Below, one piece after another: positions 24,706 to 37,560 of a stretch of DNA of 64,000 nt. The position numbers and the translations under genes are program-made. The DNA is from Prunella strophiata (taxonomy: Eukaryota; Chordata; Aves; Passeriformes; Prunellidae): positions 13,518,040-13,582,039 of the forward strand of contig JAZBQD010000034.1 in NCBI GenBank assembly GCA_036583965.1, read 5' to 3'. The notes beneath the pieces are model-generated. The model had not been told where the DNA came from. It made no database searches and worked only from the letters and a program-made list of their open reading frames with translations. The stretch's first letter is position 1; each line of letters begins with the position of its first letter.

Positions 24706-27700
24706 TGTTCTGTGGTTTGATGACACATTAATCTCTTGACCAAATACTAGGACTCTTTTCACTTCATCCACAGATATGCAGCTTTTAGCCAGTCAAGATG
24801 GAGCAGAACATTGGTTTTCTTTTCCATCATCCTTGACCTGCTACTTCACACTCCTGCCAGCCAGCACAGACTTCACTTGAACTGAGCCATACAGAAGGTG
24901 ACTCCAGTGGGGCACAAGACCTGAAAATCCTACTGCAGCTTCATGAGTGAGTCAGCTCTAAGAAAAGCCTGTCCAAGTCTTTGGCAGAAATTATGTCCTT
25001 GTGTGGCAAACAACAACAATCACTACTTACTCATGGTCTCTTTATCAGTTTGTGCAGCAACAAACCATAAACCCTCCACTGCCCTTCCACTCCAGCATAT
25101 CAGTGGGCATTGCCAATCAGAATCAGCTAAAAAGAATGAGATGTACTTCACATGTATTAATGAGATGTATTTCACATGTATTAATGAGATGTATTTCACA
25201 TGTATTAATCTCATTTATTTCACACCAGGTTTGTTCCCTGCCCTCTGTGCCCAAAACCAACCCCACAATATCTGGTTTGTGCTTAGGAAATGTCTGTGCC
25301 TGCAACTCAAAGCCCTTCTCCCTTTTCCTAACTGCTGACAGTGGGTCTGTGCCCAGTGCAGGTCTGTGCCAAACAGCTCTGAGTTTGCATTGCAATCAGC
25401 TGGTCAAGGGATCTTTATTTCTGTTTTATCTTCCTCGCAATGTGTGCCACGGTCTAGAGACAGAAGAGGGGCAGAAGGAGCTCTGCATCCCAATCAGGGC
25501 TGACACACAGAGCCTGTGTGCAGGGAATCCTGAGCATGGGAAGCAGGAAATGCTAAGTGTGATTAACCTTCCCTTTCCCTGCCCCCCAGCCTCCACAGAG
25601 GCAGATTTGTACATTCTTAATTTTAATTAATAAAATCAATATGCATGCACTCACACGTGTACCACTGCAAAGTAGCTTTCAAGGAAAAGAAAAAAAGGAA
25701 AAAGAAAAATCTGTGACACTCTTCCCCACAAATGGACTCTTGGAAAATATTTTCACTGGCTGGTGTTTCTCTGAATTTGTGAGACCTCCCAAGATATTTG
25801 CCGAAATGTTCAAGTTCAGCATGGACAGTTCAATTCCAGATTTATGTTTAGTAAATGTTCTAATGTTTTGAAAGCTAAAACCAAGGGATCTCAGGACTAC
25901 ATTACAGGGCAGCATTTAAGTGAAAACACAGTTTTTCTCAGCTTTTTTTTTTTTTTCTTTTTTTTTTTTTTTTGCCATTGCTGTGAGCATTCTGCAGGAA
26001 GGGTTTTTGTTCTTGGCATAATAATATTCAATAAACCATAATGTCACTAATTTGCCCAGGCTTTTAATGAGGCTGGTCTGAAAAGCACTATTCCTTTATT
26101 CCTGCATTTTCTTAATGAAGTGAACTCTGTTCTCATCCCTTTGTCTTTGCTGGAGTCTGCTGTTGTGCTATTCTTGAGCTTTTCAGCCTATTTGATAAGC
26201 TGCAATATAGACACTGCCAGATGAAATGTATGCTGCATTATCACCTCCAATTAAGCAGCTGGGCTAAGTGACCTCACCAGGGAACAGGAGTCTCTTCTGA
26301 TCACTCAACCCTGGTGTTAGCTACTCCCTTCTGCTTTAAATTTTCATTTCTTGGGCTGTATCAGGCAGTTATAGGGACTTTATATGAGACAAAAATGCTG
26401 CATTGGTTATCCCAGGCTCTGAGGAAAGCCATGCCATGCCACAGCTGCTTCTGCAGGGAATGCAGGCAAGCAGGACACCCCAGTGCCCCCAGACACTCCG
26501 AGGGCCCTGCTCCAGACAGACAGCATGTCATGGTGCTTTCCTGGGAAGGAGAAGGGCAGCCAAAGTGCAGCATCAAAGACAAGTAACACACCATGATCAA
26601 GTATCTAAATCCTCTGCTGACCCTGAATAATTCATCCAGCTGGGCAGCCAGAGGTGAGGTGCTGTGGGACCCTGTGCTCAGCTCTGCCTTTTGCTGAGAG
26701 CAAGGAACCTTTCATAGTGACCTGAGGATCAGGAACCTTCACCTGCAGCAAGACCTGGAGTCTGTCTTAGCTAATACCTGAATTGCTTTAAGCTAAGGAC
26801 TCTCAGGGCTGTGCTGGGTGTGTTCCCACCTGGGGGAGCCCCTGAAGGCACCCTGAGCTTGTTCTCCTGTCCTTGGGGATGGCAGCACTGCAATCTGATC
26901 CCACACCTGATCCCTCTCCCACAGCCTGCTTCCATTCTTTATTATTAACAGGAAGCTTAAGTATTTCAGGGATCTTTCTATTTTTGTAAAATTTATAAAA
27001 TGCTGGTTGAAGTACCACTCATGTTGAAAAGCTGCCTCTCTCTATCAAGGCTTCTTGGACTAAACACAACAATATAACAAACACTGGCCACTAATAATAG
27101 AGAAAAAGTCCTCCCCTGTGTTATCATTCATCAGGATGATGTGTTATTAGTTTATAGATATATATTTTTTTAACTGAAGATTCTTTTGGCAGCAATTTGG
27201 CCTTCAAAATAGTGGACTTTGCTGTATGTAGAGCCTCAGAAAAATAGTGGTTTTGAGAGAGGTTCAACAGTGAATGAATCTGATTTAGAGAGGAATTTCC
27301 TTTGCAGTGAAATAGAAAAATAGTGCCATCTCTTGGTCTGAGCAGCTCTGCCAACATCATGGCTGAGGGTCAAGAGCCCAAACCACTGGCCACATCAGCA
27401 GCTGGATTTAGCTCTGGTTATTACTGTCTCTGAAATTCTTATTTTTTCTTAAAACCATAATAAATTCTGGGTTTAGTACATATGCAAAGGAAAGAATGTT
27501 TACCCTGGAGGTCAGGGCTGCTGTTTGTTGCCCCTGCTATGCCCAGCTGCATCCACACTTACACCTTATACTCAGTTTTGCCCTGGGGTCTCCCTTACCT
27601 GAGATTCCAGCTGCAAACCAAAGGGGCAGATGCCACCAGCACTCCTGCCCCTCCTTCCTCCATGCAGGGAAACAGCTTTGGGGGATTTAAAACTGCTGAT

Positions 27701-29689
27701 TTCCAGCCCTGGCTTGACAAATTGCCAGGATTAATTCTAGTGCAGAGCTCTGAAAATCAGGGGAGAGAATTTGAGCCTCAGCTAGTTCTACATTCAATTG
27801 TAGACTGATTAAGGATAGTATTAGCTCAATAATCAACTACATAAAAGGGTTACACTCCCCCACACAACATGCCACACCAGCATATTTTGCATTCCTCTCA
27901 TAAGGATGAATGTAGCTTTTAATCAGTATTTTTGTCCATACATCACCTTTTCCTTTCTGATCTCACAAATGGGAATTCTCTAATGCTTTTCCTTTTATTC
28001 TACAAAACTGACTTACTGGAACAATGTGGTAAATGTTTCATTGTGCTGAGAAAAGGACCCACCTTGCAGCTTTTCTCCAGAAAAAAATGAACATTACTCT
28101 ATACCACTGCATCTCAAAATGTTATTTTTCTTTCCCAGGGCTATAGAGAAAACAATATTCTAGTTTTGTTCCAAATATCTGCAGTTATTTGACACAGAAA
28201 ATATCATCCATGAGCCAGGACCCAGACATGTCCTGCAATTAAGATCTCGAGTTATTGACTTTCCATTGCCATCAGGAAGTCTATTAAATGCTGCTGTGGG
28301 CAATATGTATTTGACATTGTACAGGTGCACAACACACTGGCAAAGCATCCAAATGAATGACAAAACCCCACAGAGCTGCACAAACCCCCTCAGGCTACCA
28401 GAGTGGGGACAAGGCTACATCTTGATTAGTCAGCAAAGGCTGCTGATGGTAGGGATGGGGAAAACCTTTGTTCACAGGCAAATGACATCTATTAAAATGC
28501 TGCAACATGTCAAACAAATACATATGTATTGACTTATAGAGGTGTACATTTAGATGGAGCTTGAAGACAAAGCAACAAGGACACAAGTCAACATGTAAAG
28601 TCAACCATAGAGTAATTTCAGCTGCTGAGCTGGGTAGAGACACTCACATTCCATGGGGAAAACAGACACATCCCATCACCATTTCACTACCCAAACTTCC
28701 CTTTTTATGCAGGCTTTTATTATGCTGTTTCTTCAGGCATCAGGGTTAGTTTGGCTTTTTGGTTGAGTGTTTTCTTTTCCCTTTTACAGGGATAAGCCCA
28801 TACAGGGAGTTTCCTCTGACCTTGGAGACATTACGAGTAGCTGAGCAATCATCTCAGATTTTATTCAGGCTTTAAAAAGTGAGCAGGAGTGTTTGCACAG
28901 ACTTCACTGGGATTCAGAGGCAGCTTCTGAAATGTTTTTCCTATAAAGACTCTAATGACATTGTGCTGGTTTTACTACTGCTACACTAAACCTTCTCACA
29001 AGTGACACCAGACTTTTCTGTCTGTAATGACTGTCATCTGCCAGCTCTACTCAATGCCTGATTATCTTGCTTAACTTTCACTTCCCAGCAATTAACAAAA
29101 GCAATATTAAAATTCCTCCCTAGGCATTTACTTCCCAAAGCCAAAAATTTGATGCTTTAAAACCACTGGTAGCTTTTAATAGAACAGCAAACAGAGTAAC
29201 TAAAATGCAAAAGGAGGGAGAGGAACCCTAGGCTGCAACAATAATTTGACCAGTAACCAGGTACAGCAGTTTTATTTGTTCTTTGAAGAGAATATGTTCA
29301 AAATTTACATTTCTTTAAATATCTTTCAGAAGAGGCAGCATTTAAGAACCAGCTACATTGGATTAAATGCAAGACCTGGAATAAAATCACAAAGAGCACC
29401 CCTGTAAGCTTTGTGCCACAGGATCTTTGTGCTTGACTCACCACACATATGGATTTCAGGAACATGAGCAAAAAAGAGTTTCTTCTGGGGGATGAAAAAA
29501 ATCCCAGATAGAGATTAAACAGTATTCAGTTGCATAGCAAATATTATCAGCCTAAGTGAAAAAGGAGTTTCCTGTGGATCCTGGCCATAAGGCAAGCAAA
29601 TTCCCTGCTGCTCACAACAGATTCTGCAATGTACAAGGATTACATCCTCTATCCAGGGCTTCTTCCTCTGGGAGTTTAGGAACCTCAAT
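24706..29689. other. Intergenic DNA without recognised gene
   Basis: Contains the 24-bp tandem repeat (25135-25226) and a T-rich run (25943-25973). The 209-codon plus frame at 25001-25630 runs through that repeat and shows no family resemblance. Confidence 0.6.
25135..25226. repeat. 24-bp tandem repeat, three units plus a partial inverted-like copy
   Basis: Units at 25135-25158, 25159-25182 and 25183-25206 share AATGAGATGTATTTCACATG followed by TATT (the first has one C for T). A fourth, changed copy starts AATCTCATTTATTTCACACC. Because 24 is a multiple of three, frames stay open across it. Confidence 0.95.
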
Positions 29690-29781
29690 TCCTATTGGAC
29701 TGGAAGTGTCCCTGCCCATGGCAGGCTGTGGGAACTCGGTGACCTGTAAGGTCCCTTCCAACCCAAACATTCTTCATTCCT
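29690..29781 (+). mobile_element. CR1 retroposon 3' end
   Basis: CTGCCCATGGCAGGCTGTGG, then AAGGTCCCTTCCAACCCAAA and CATTCTTCATTCCT, a degraded CR1 terminus. Confidence 0.8.
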
Positions 29782-32244
29782 GTCCTTCCTCCAGCTGCTG
29801 GATGGGCAAAGGGACCAGACATGGCACTTTGGTCCCAGCTCCCATGTCCATTCCCCAGCAGCTGGCAAGTCCAAGTGTTAACATTTCACCTCTCAAAGAG
29901 GCCACACATTCTTCCACAGCACTTTATATTCATGCTCATAGCCCTGACACAGTGATGGAGCTCTGCAATTCAGGCCCTGGTGTTCTTCGATCCCTTGCAA
30001 CACACAGAACAGCAGTGTCAGGCTTAATGCTATTTCCAAGCACTCCAGCTGCCTGTCACTGAGTTATTGATCTGAAGAATTGGAGCTGGCCACACATCAT
30101 TTGCCCATGTGAGCAGCCTGGCTGGCTGCTGGCACTCCCCACAGGCAGTCCTGGCAGCCAGCGGTGGCAGAGCGGGAGCCCCTGCCTGGCACAAGGCTGC
30201 TCACAGGGCAGAACCAACCCAAAACCAAAGTCAGTGGCAGCACCACAGGCAGGTCTGGGTGAACAGGCCCCGTGGGGTGTCCCCTGCAGTCACTTTGCTT
30301 GTTTGACAGGATTAGATGAAACAAATAATGTCACCTCCAAGTCATTTGTGTTCGCATTACTTCTGTAAACACCTGGTGCCAAACCCCTGGCACACAAAGC
30401 ACAGCACTGAACTTCTTTAATCTGACAGTTCAGCCATCTGTGAAGTAATAATTCAGATTAAAAAAAATTAACCCAGCACATTTCTAGTCCTCCTGGTCAG
30501 CAGTGGGCTCTCCAGCAGCGTCACTGCCCCTTGTGGATCAGCATGGTGCCACACAGCATCCCCTTCCCATGGAGTAATGAATCCTGCAAATAAAACACCC
30601 TGCAGGGATTGATACACACTGCTTATGCCAGCCAAGCAAAGCCAGTTCATTACACCAGTTTACCAGTATTTATAGGTCACTACATCTGTACAAAAATTTT
30701 CCACTTCAGGACCCCTTTGTCCCTGTCCCCTTTAGAAACACAATCCTCTCAATAATCCCTCTTACACGAGTAATGTCCTTGTTAAACTCTTTCCCCAGCA
30801 ATGTCCTTGTTATCTCTTCTCTCACCAGAGCAGTCAGCATCACCAGACATGATGTCTTCACTTCTGTTCTTGCCTTGAGTTTATCCTCTCCCTCAGTTTT
30901 CACTACACCAGGGCCAAAAGGTTGGCAGCAGTGCCCAGCTCAGTTCCTGCAGCTGTCTGACCTCCCACAGCACCCCACAGCTGCAGGGCTGTGCTGCACA
31001 TTTAATGCCCCATGAGGGCCCAGCTGACACCTTCCAGGGTGACACTCATGCATTCAAACAGCCCAAGGCACCCAAGAGCAGGTGCCAGTGCTGCCATCCC
31101 TCTCCCAGGGCTCTCAGCAGCACAGGGCAGCTCCCTCTGGCCACAGGTGACATTTCCACTTGGCAGGAGAGGGCACAGGTAGCAGAAGCATCAGCTACTG
31201 AATCTCCTGGTTCATATTTTCCCTAGGCTGGAGGAGAAGAGCAGTGACCAAATTGAGTCTTTCTAATTGGTAATTTCCAAGTGACCATGTTTCTGCACTT
31301 CTGAAAACCTCACCAGAGGCCTGGTTTTTAAACTGTATAATTTCCTGACAATTAAATTGCTTTTAATAACTGCTTTAGTCAGGAAGGTCTCTAAAGCATA
31401 GCAAAGGTTTTACAGCAAAGTCAGGAGATGAAGCACCATCCTCCTCATCCCCCTGTGAGGAGATCTGCAATGGAACAGACTCCTCCAGAGACAAGGCAGC
31501 AGGCAATCCAGCAGCTTCCCTACCTTCTGCTGCTGCTTTCCTTTTTAAACCCTTCCTTTGCTGATGAAATGAGGTGCATGAACACCAGCAGATTTCTCCC
31601 ACCCATTAGTGGCAGTGGTGTTCAATTAAGCCAGGGCAGAGGCATGTCCCTGGCAATGGACACTGCCAAGGGAGCCCAGGTAAGGTCACAGGCTCACATC
31701 ACACACCCCATTTGCATGTCCTTGGTTACTTATTTGGTTTTCTTGATGTGAAACATCTCATTGAAAAAAAAAATACAGCCTTGTTCAGAAGTCACACCTC
31801 CAATTACATTTAATTAGTATTGCTGTAAAATGGATGGTGACTTCCACTAAATTTAATTACTTCCCTCTGCAGACAGTGGAAGGAGAATGGCCAAGGTACC
31901 TGCCAGGCTGGTTGGTAAGAGGCACAGTCAGGGCAGCCACACCATGATACAGGAGAGGGAAAGGAGCCCCTGGGAGATGACAACTTCTGCAGGGAGCACA
32001 AAGCCTGCCCAGGCACCATAGCCCAGCACAAAGCTGCAGAGGCAAGAAGAGTTCTCAGCATCCCACCATGAGGTAGCTGGGAAACCAACAGCAAATCCAC
32101 CTGAACAGCACCCATGAGGAGCTGGGGGAGCTGCTGCTCCCCAAAACCTCTGAAACCTTTTTTGCCTACAGGAGCAGCCTGGGAAACCCACACTGGATGG
32201 CACCTGCACAGCACCTCCCACATAAAGCTCATAAAATTCATCTT
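29782..32244. other. Intergenic DNA without recognised gene
   Basis: Locally GC-rich (30100-30290, 30900-31170) with many chance frames; nothing specific is recognised. Confidence 0.6.
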
Positions 32245-32411
32245 ATTCTACCCCTCACCATGGGCAGGGACACCTTCCACTATCCCAGGTTGCTCCAAGC
32301 CCTGTCCAACCTGGCCTTGGACACTTCCAGGGATGGGGCAGCCACAGCTGCTCTGGGTGACTTGTGCCACACCACCCTTGCAGGCAAGAATTCCCTGCTA
32401 ACACCAGGTCC
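32245..32411 (-). mobile_element. CR1 retroposon fragment
   Basis: CCATGGGCAGGGACACCTTC, TTGCTCCAAGCCCTGTCCAA, CCAGGGATGGGGCAGCCAC and CACCACCCTTGCAGGCAAG match reverse-complement CR1. Confidence 0.9.
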
Positions 32412-35089
32412 TTCCTCACTCCTTTGGTCCTCCAAGCAGAACCTACCACGAGAGTTTCCCCTCCACCAGCTTCACTGCTAACACTGAAAATAAAATGAGA
32501 GAAAGGAGAGGAGCCAAGCATTAGTGCTGTATTTACTCAAAAATAAAATACCCTGAGGTGAAGGACAAGGTGTGATCACAATCCTGGGCAAGCAGGTCAT
32601 GGAAGCCTCCATCAACTCCTGACATGCTGGAAGAGTTTTTCCTGAGTAAAACCCTGTCACCTTCCTGCAAGGGCCATCTCCCTCTGGAGCCATGAGTTTT
32701 GCCATGCAGCAGCATCCTGCTGAGCAGCCAGCTGGAGATCTGCTGCTCCAAACACACTGTCCCCAGCATCATCACTCTGTGGAGTTGTTCAACCCAAGTT
32801 TGTGTTTACATAAATGAGTTTGAATTTATAATAAACTTGATGGTGCCTAACTGATAGATATAAAAATAAGCCAGTTATGTAGCACTCTGCTCTGATCCTA
32901 AAACAGATGTTTGAGGATATAAAATTATGTTGTGAGCTTTGAAATGGCACATACAATTAAAACCTTCATCTTTATTGCTACTCCTAAGTGTTAAATGCAA
33001 CTATATCTACATTGGAACTTCACTTACTACCATATTTCTCCCTCTCTCCCAAACCAAGACTGACTTGCAGCACTGTGACACCAGTAATTATTCTCCTCCT
33101 CTGACAAAGTCAGGGGAATGAACAGAAATCTTTGTGGAGCCCATTTAACATTCATCTTGTACAAACAACTTAGTTCTTCCTCCATTTCCAGGAGTGTTGG
33201 CTCTCTCAGACAAGTAAAAGTCTTCAGGGCAGTACCTTGGGGGAAGACATTGTGCTTTTCTGTTGATGAGCTGTGGGAATCCAGCATCAGGAGCCTGCAG
33301 CTCAGTGCTGAGGAGAGCCAGGGGCAGGTTAAATCAATATGGGCTTTCATTTCATTCACTTTTCTTTTTTTTTTTTTAAGAATTCTTTTTATAGTTTGTT
33401 TTCAAGGTTTTTGTAGCAACAAGAGCTGCTTTACATGCCCTCCCCACCACCACCACCCCAAAATGTCATCAGTTCATGTCATCACGTGCCTCCAGGACCT
33501 GGATCTTCAGAAAATATAAAAATACTGCAAATTCTGGGTCAAACCACAAGAGCTGATGCCACAGCCTGAAAGCACATAGCACAAACACCAGACTTGAAGT
33601 GCTGCTCCTGAATTGAGGCTGGATGAGGAGAAATGCATTTACTCCGTCCTCAAAAGTGCAGGAATTCAACCCAGAGGGAAGAATGGTGCAGGGACAGGTT
33701 TTAGTCCTCCTGGTGCTCACACATGGTCTCTCCAGCACATTTACCCTCTTAATAAATGATGAGTGGCTGAAGGCACTGACTGACCCTGCCTGCAGAGCCC
33801 TCCTGGCCAAGTCCCCAGGTGGTGGGAACACCTCAGGCTGTGACCCTGCTGCTGCCAGTGCAGTTCTTGCCTTCCTTGTGGCAAAAAGAAAGCATGTTTC
33901 CAGCAGGCAGCATCTGCTGGGCGAGAAATCTTCTGTGGAGGGAGAGAGAATTCATCTCTCTTTTCATATTTGCTTTGGAGAGACAATTCTCAACTTCTCC
34001 ATGAGCAAATAACACACAGCACTACTGCAGTCTAACAAGCAGTTGGTAACTGTTCCAAATAAAACCAGATTGGTACTGACTCTCCAGCAGAAAATCAGAA
34101 AAAGCCTTGGCTGAGTGCCCCCAGGGAATACACTCCAGTTTAGGTCAGCAGCTATTTGATGCACTGAGTGCAGCTTCAGAAGCCCTTGAGCACAGGGAAT
34201 GTGAAGCTCTGTCAAAGCAAAAAGCTTCCAGCACTCCAGCAGTGCCAGGTCTAACCCAAATGCTTGGACATGGAATGTGAGGATGGGAAGTGATGCTGCA
34301 CAACCTGTGCTGGGTTCCCACCACCTGGAAAGAGAAGGTGAAAGAGAATCCCAAAATCCAAGTATCTCATTAAGTGGTTTGCTCACTAATGACACTGCTT
34401 CTCCTCCATTTGCTCTTCACACAAGGAATTGCTGGCTGCAGTCAGGCCACCCTGGCACTACAGCTCCCAACACAATCAGAGCTACTTGCTGCCTTCCCAT
34501 ACTGTCCCAGCAGCTGCTGATGCTTCTGCCCAGGGAGAAATGCTTCACAGCCTCCCTCCAGCACAGTGGATGGAGAGCAGTGGAGAAAAGGACACAGCTT
34601 CCCCAAGGCAGGATAACTGTCATGGATGAAAAGGGATCATCCAGGCACATGGAGGAGAAATCAGGACCAGGTACCAGCCAGCCTTGGAAAGTCCTAAATG
34701 CAAAGTGACCTGCTAAGACCCAGGTCCTCCTGCACTGCATGGCTCCACATTGTCCCTGCAGACATTGCCACGGGGCCCAGGGCTGCCCACGGCTGGAGAG
34801 CAACAAGTGAAGCCCAGAATGTCCCCAGTGCCACCTGTGCCACCCACCAGGGTGCTGGGCACTGGCTGAGCATCACAGAGACAGCGTGCACAGCCCCTGC
34901 AAAGCCTGCACGAAACCAGAGGCAATGCTGGCCTCTTGTGGCAGCTCTGGTCCTTTTACTTCTTTAAAAAGAACACAGGTTTTCAGAAGCTATTAAATAA
35001 AAAAAAAAAAAAATTAAAACCTTACCACCTCCCAGAAACTGCTGGAATTCAAAGATCCCCGGGAACAATACCAGGCTGGTTTTGAACAA
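32412..35089. other. Intergenic DNA without recognised gene
   Basis: Mixed composition with a T-run (about 33361-33380) and an A-run (about 34998-35014). Open frames up to 143 codons are present on both strands but none is recognised. Confidence 0.6.
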
Positions 35090-35222
35090 GGTTCTGAGAA
35101 CAAGGTGGGGCTGGGCAGGGCTGTGATCAGCCTGGCTGGTGGAAGCAATCCTTGTCCATGGCAGAGGGATGGAACTGGGTGAGGGTTAATGTCCCTTCCC
35201 ACCCAAACAATTCTGTGATTCT
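35090..35222 (+). mobile_element. CR1 retroposon 3' end
   Basis: GTCCATGGCAGAGGGATGGA, then CCCACCCAAACAATTCTGTG-ATTCT. Confidence 0.88.
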
Positions 35223-35814
35223 AAAACTGAAAAGTCCCAGTGGGGTGAGTAAAATGATGAATTCTTATCCAAGCAGCAGAGGTGCAGCCACATCCCCACA
35301 TACAGCACAGGGAAAGGGGCTGCACAGGGAGGAAGGGAGGATAATGCCATGTACACTGGGGGAGCAAAGGACAAGCTGCAGACTCTGCTTGCCAGCAAAG
35401 AACCCATTGCACAAGTGTCCTGCCCCTGAAAAAAAATGTTCTTTCACATAAAGTTCCCTCATAGCTTAGCTTTTGGATTATCAGTACACCAGTGGAGGGA
35501 AAACACAGTCAGAAGTGGCCATGCCAGCCAGGGCAGGGGGGCCCAGCACAGCTCCTGCTCCCCTTGCCCATCCCACCTTCAGCACCACACTGGGGTGCCT
35601 GGGGGCCACAGGCCCTCTGCAAAAATAAAGGGGAGAAAAAGAAGTATTTTCAGCAGAGTGGTTCAGTGTGCTCAGTGCCAGCACAGCCCTCCACCTCTGT
35701 GTGCTGCTCAGGGCTCAGGTCTGGCACCTCCCAGGGGCCTCAGGCTCTCTCTGGTCTCTCTCAGTTGATGCTGAGGCATCAACAGGACCTGGGGAAAGGA
35801 GAAAGATCACAAAC
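35223..35814. other. Intergenic GC-richer DNA without recognised gene
   Basis: GC-rich between two CR1 copies of opposite orientation. Frames here (up to 197 codons when read into the next CR1) are not gene-like. Confidence 0.6.
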
Positions 35815-36140
35815 TACAGAATGGTTTGGGTGGGAAGGGACCTTTCAAGGCCATCTAGTCCAGCCCCCTCACTCCTGCCATGGGCACCTTCCACTCTCCC
35901 AGGCTGCTCCAAGCCTTGCCCAACCTGGCCTTGAACATTCTAAAATCAAAACCAATCCTGCCCCCCTTCAGATTAAAGCCATTCCCCCTTGTCCAGAGTC
36001 CCTCTCCAGCTCTCTTGGAACCCTTTTAAACACTGAAAGGGGCTCTAAGGTCTCCACAGATCCTTCTCTTCTTCAGTCTGAGTAACTCCACCTGTCTGAG
36101 CCTGTTTTCACACAAAAGGTGATCCAGCCCTCTGAACATC
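35815..36140 (-). mobile_element. CR1 retroposon fragment
   Basis: AGAATGGTTTGGGTGGGAAG and CCATCTAGTCCAGCCCCCTC, then TTAAAGCCATTCCCCCTTGT, TCCTTCTCTTCTTCAGTCTG and GATCCAGCCCTCTGAACATC. A small internal deletion (about 35940) joins non-adjacent parts of the element. Confidence 0.93.
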
Positions 36141-36318
36141 ACATGTCTGTATTGTCCTCACTGTGAAAACACAACAAAATCACTCAGTGGTGGCTCCTCT
36201 TTGATCCCAGGGTGAGCATCACTCCCACCAGGCTCTCCCCAGCTCTGTACCACCTCAGCTCCATCCTCCACTGGCTGTCAGAAAACAGCTGCTGAAAACA
36301 ATTAATACATGTTGATTG

Positions 36319-36324
36319 TTTATT
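36319..36324 (-). terminator. Candidate distal polyadenylation signal
   Basis: Minus-strand AATAAA followed, in the direction of transcription, by a T-rich downstream stretch (ATTGTTTTCAG). It lies at the left border of the AT-rich block 36300-36850, as expected if this is the distal end of the RAPGEF6 transcript. Confidence 0.35.
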
Positions 36325-37049
36325 GATTCCAACATATTAATAGATTGGATAATAAACAGTACTTTTAAACATTCTCTTAACCAAAAATATAACAAATATT
36401 TACAATCACTCAGTAAAAATACAAAAAGCATACAGAGGCACTGTCTTTCTAAAAGACATAAGTGTAAGAGGTATCAAAAAATAGGAGACAAACATTGCTT
36501 GTTACAGAATACTTTACAATCACTGACTTGTGCAGTACAATTGCTATTGGAATATCATTACATCTGTGCAGTTTTGCCAATATGCTCACATATTTAGAAT
36601 TTAATTAATACCAAGCTAAACTGCATTCCAGGTATATCAGAAATAAAGATAAAACAATAAAAAGCACAACAGAAGCAAAAGCTGGGTTGGGAATTCAAGA
36701 TAGATTACCCTCTATACAAGCGTTCTAAAATATAATGTGTAAAGCTTTTCTAAAGAGAGAGTATCCCTTTTTTCTTTTCTTTTTGCAAAGGCAGTGGTAA
36801 GTTTATCCTTCAAAAATTCTGATGTTTTATAAAAACTTAAATGACAGGGTTGTATTTCCACTGTTGCCTGCAGTAAATTTACTCAGGACATGATGAAAGG
36901 TTTTGGAGCACCCTGACAGGGTGTTCAGAGGCCCCTCTGCAGGTGGCACCACTGGTACATTCAGCCCCTGGGGACAGCCTCTGCCTGTGGCAGGTGCAGA
37001 CAGCCCCCAGGGGCTCTGACCCCCTTCCAGTGAAGCATCACTCACCTGG

Positions 37050-37560
37050 CATCACAGGATCTGCTGAGCTGGAAGGGACCCATCAGGATCATCAAGGCTG
37101 GCTCCTGGCCCTGCACAGCACCATCCCCAGCAATGCCACCCTGTGGCTGAGAGCATTGTCCAAACACTCCTTGAGCTCTGCCAGGCTGGTGCTGTGAGCA
37201 CTTCCCTGGGGAGCTGCTCTGGGTGAAATACCTTTTCCCTAACACCCAACCTAAACCTCCCCTGACACAGCTTCAGGCCATTCCCCCATGGCCTGTCACT
37301 GGTCATGAGAGTGAAGAGATCAGGGCTGCCCCTCAGGAGGATGCTGCAGATTGCCATGAGGTCTCTCCCCTCAGTCTCCTTTTCTCCAGACTGAACAGAC
37401 CAAGTGCCCTCAGCCACTCCTCACAAGGTTTCCCCTCTCCAGACCCTTCCCCATCCTCATGGCCTCCTTTGGATGCTCTCTAATAGATTCATGTCTTTTT
37501 CATATCATGGTGCCCAAAAATCACACACAGGACTCAAGGTGAGACCAAACCTACAAACTT
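37050..37560 (-). mobile_element. CR1 retroposon fragment, longest in the window
   Basis: Runs from CATCACAGGATCTGCTGAGC and GGAAGGGACCCATCAGGATC through CCAACCTAAACCTCCCCTGA, CTCCTTTTCTCCAGACTGAA and ATGGCCTCCTTTGGATGCTC to GGACTCAAGGTGAGACC. It has the same orientation as RAPGEF6 and may be part of its 3' UTR if the distal polyadenylation site is used. Confidence 0.93.

Noticed and set aside
25135..25226. CRISPR-like array
   Set aside because: Head-to-tail units without spacers in a vertebrate genome; it is a simple tandem repeat.
25001..25630. 209-codon plus-strand open frame, longest outside RAPGEF6 apart from exon G's frame
   Set aside because: It crosses the 24-bp tandem repeat, which stays open in several frames, and the rest shows no family resemblance or splice logic.
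29556..30062. 168-codon plus-strand open frame
   Set aside because: It includes a CR1 3' end and is Ser/Pro/His-rich chance sequence.
35492..36085. 197-codon plus-strand open frame
   Set aside because: Half is CR1 in antisense and the other half is low-complexity GC-rich sequence.
36890..37049. Extension of the CR1 copy to the left
   Set aside because: The GC-rich sequence before CATCACAGGATCTG does not follow the CR1 consensus as I know it.
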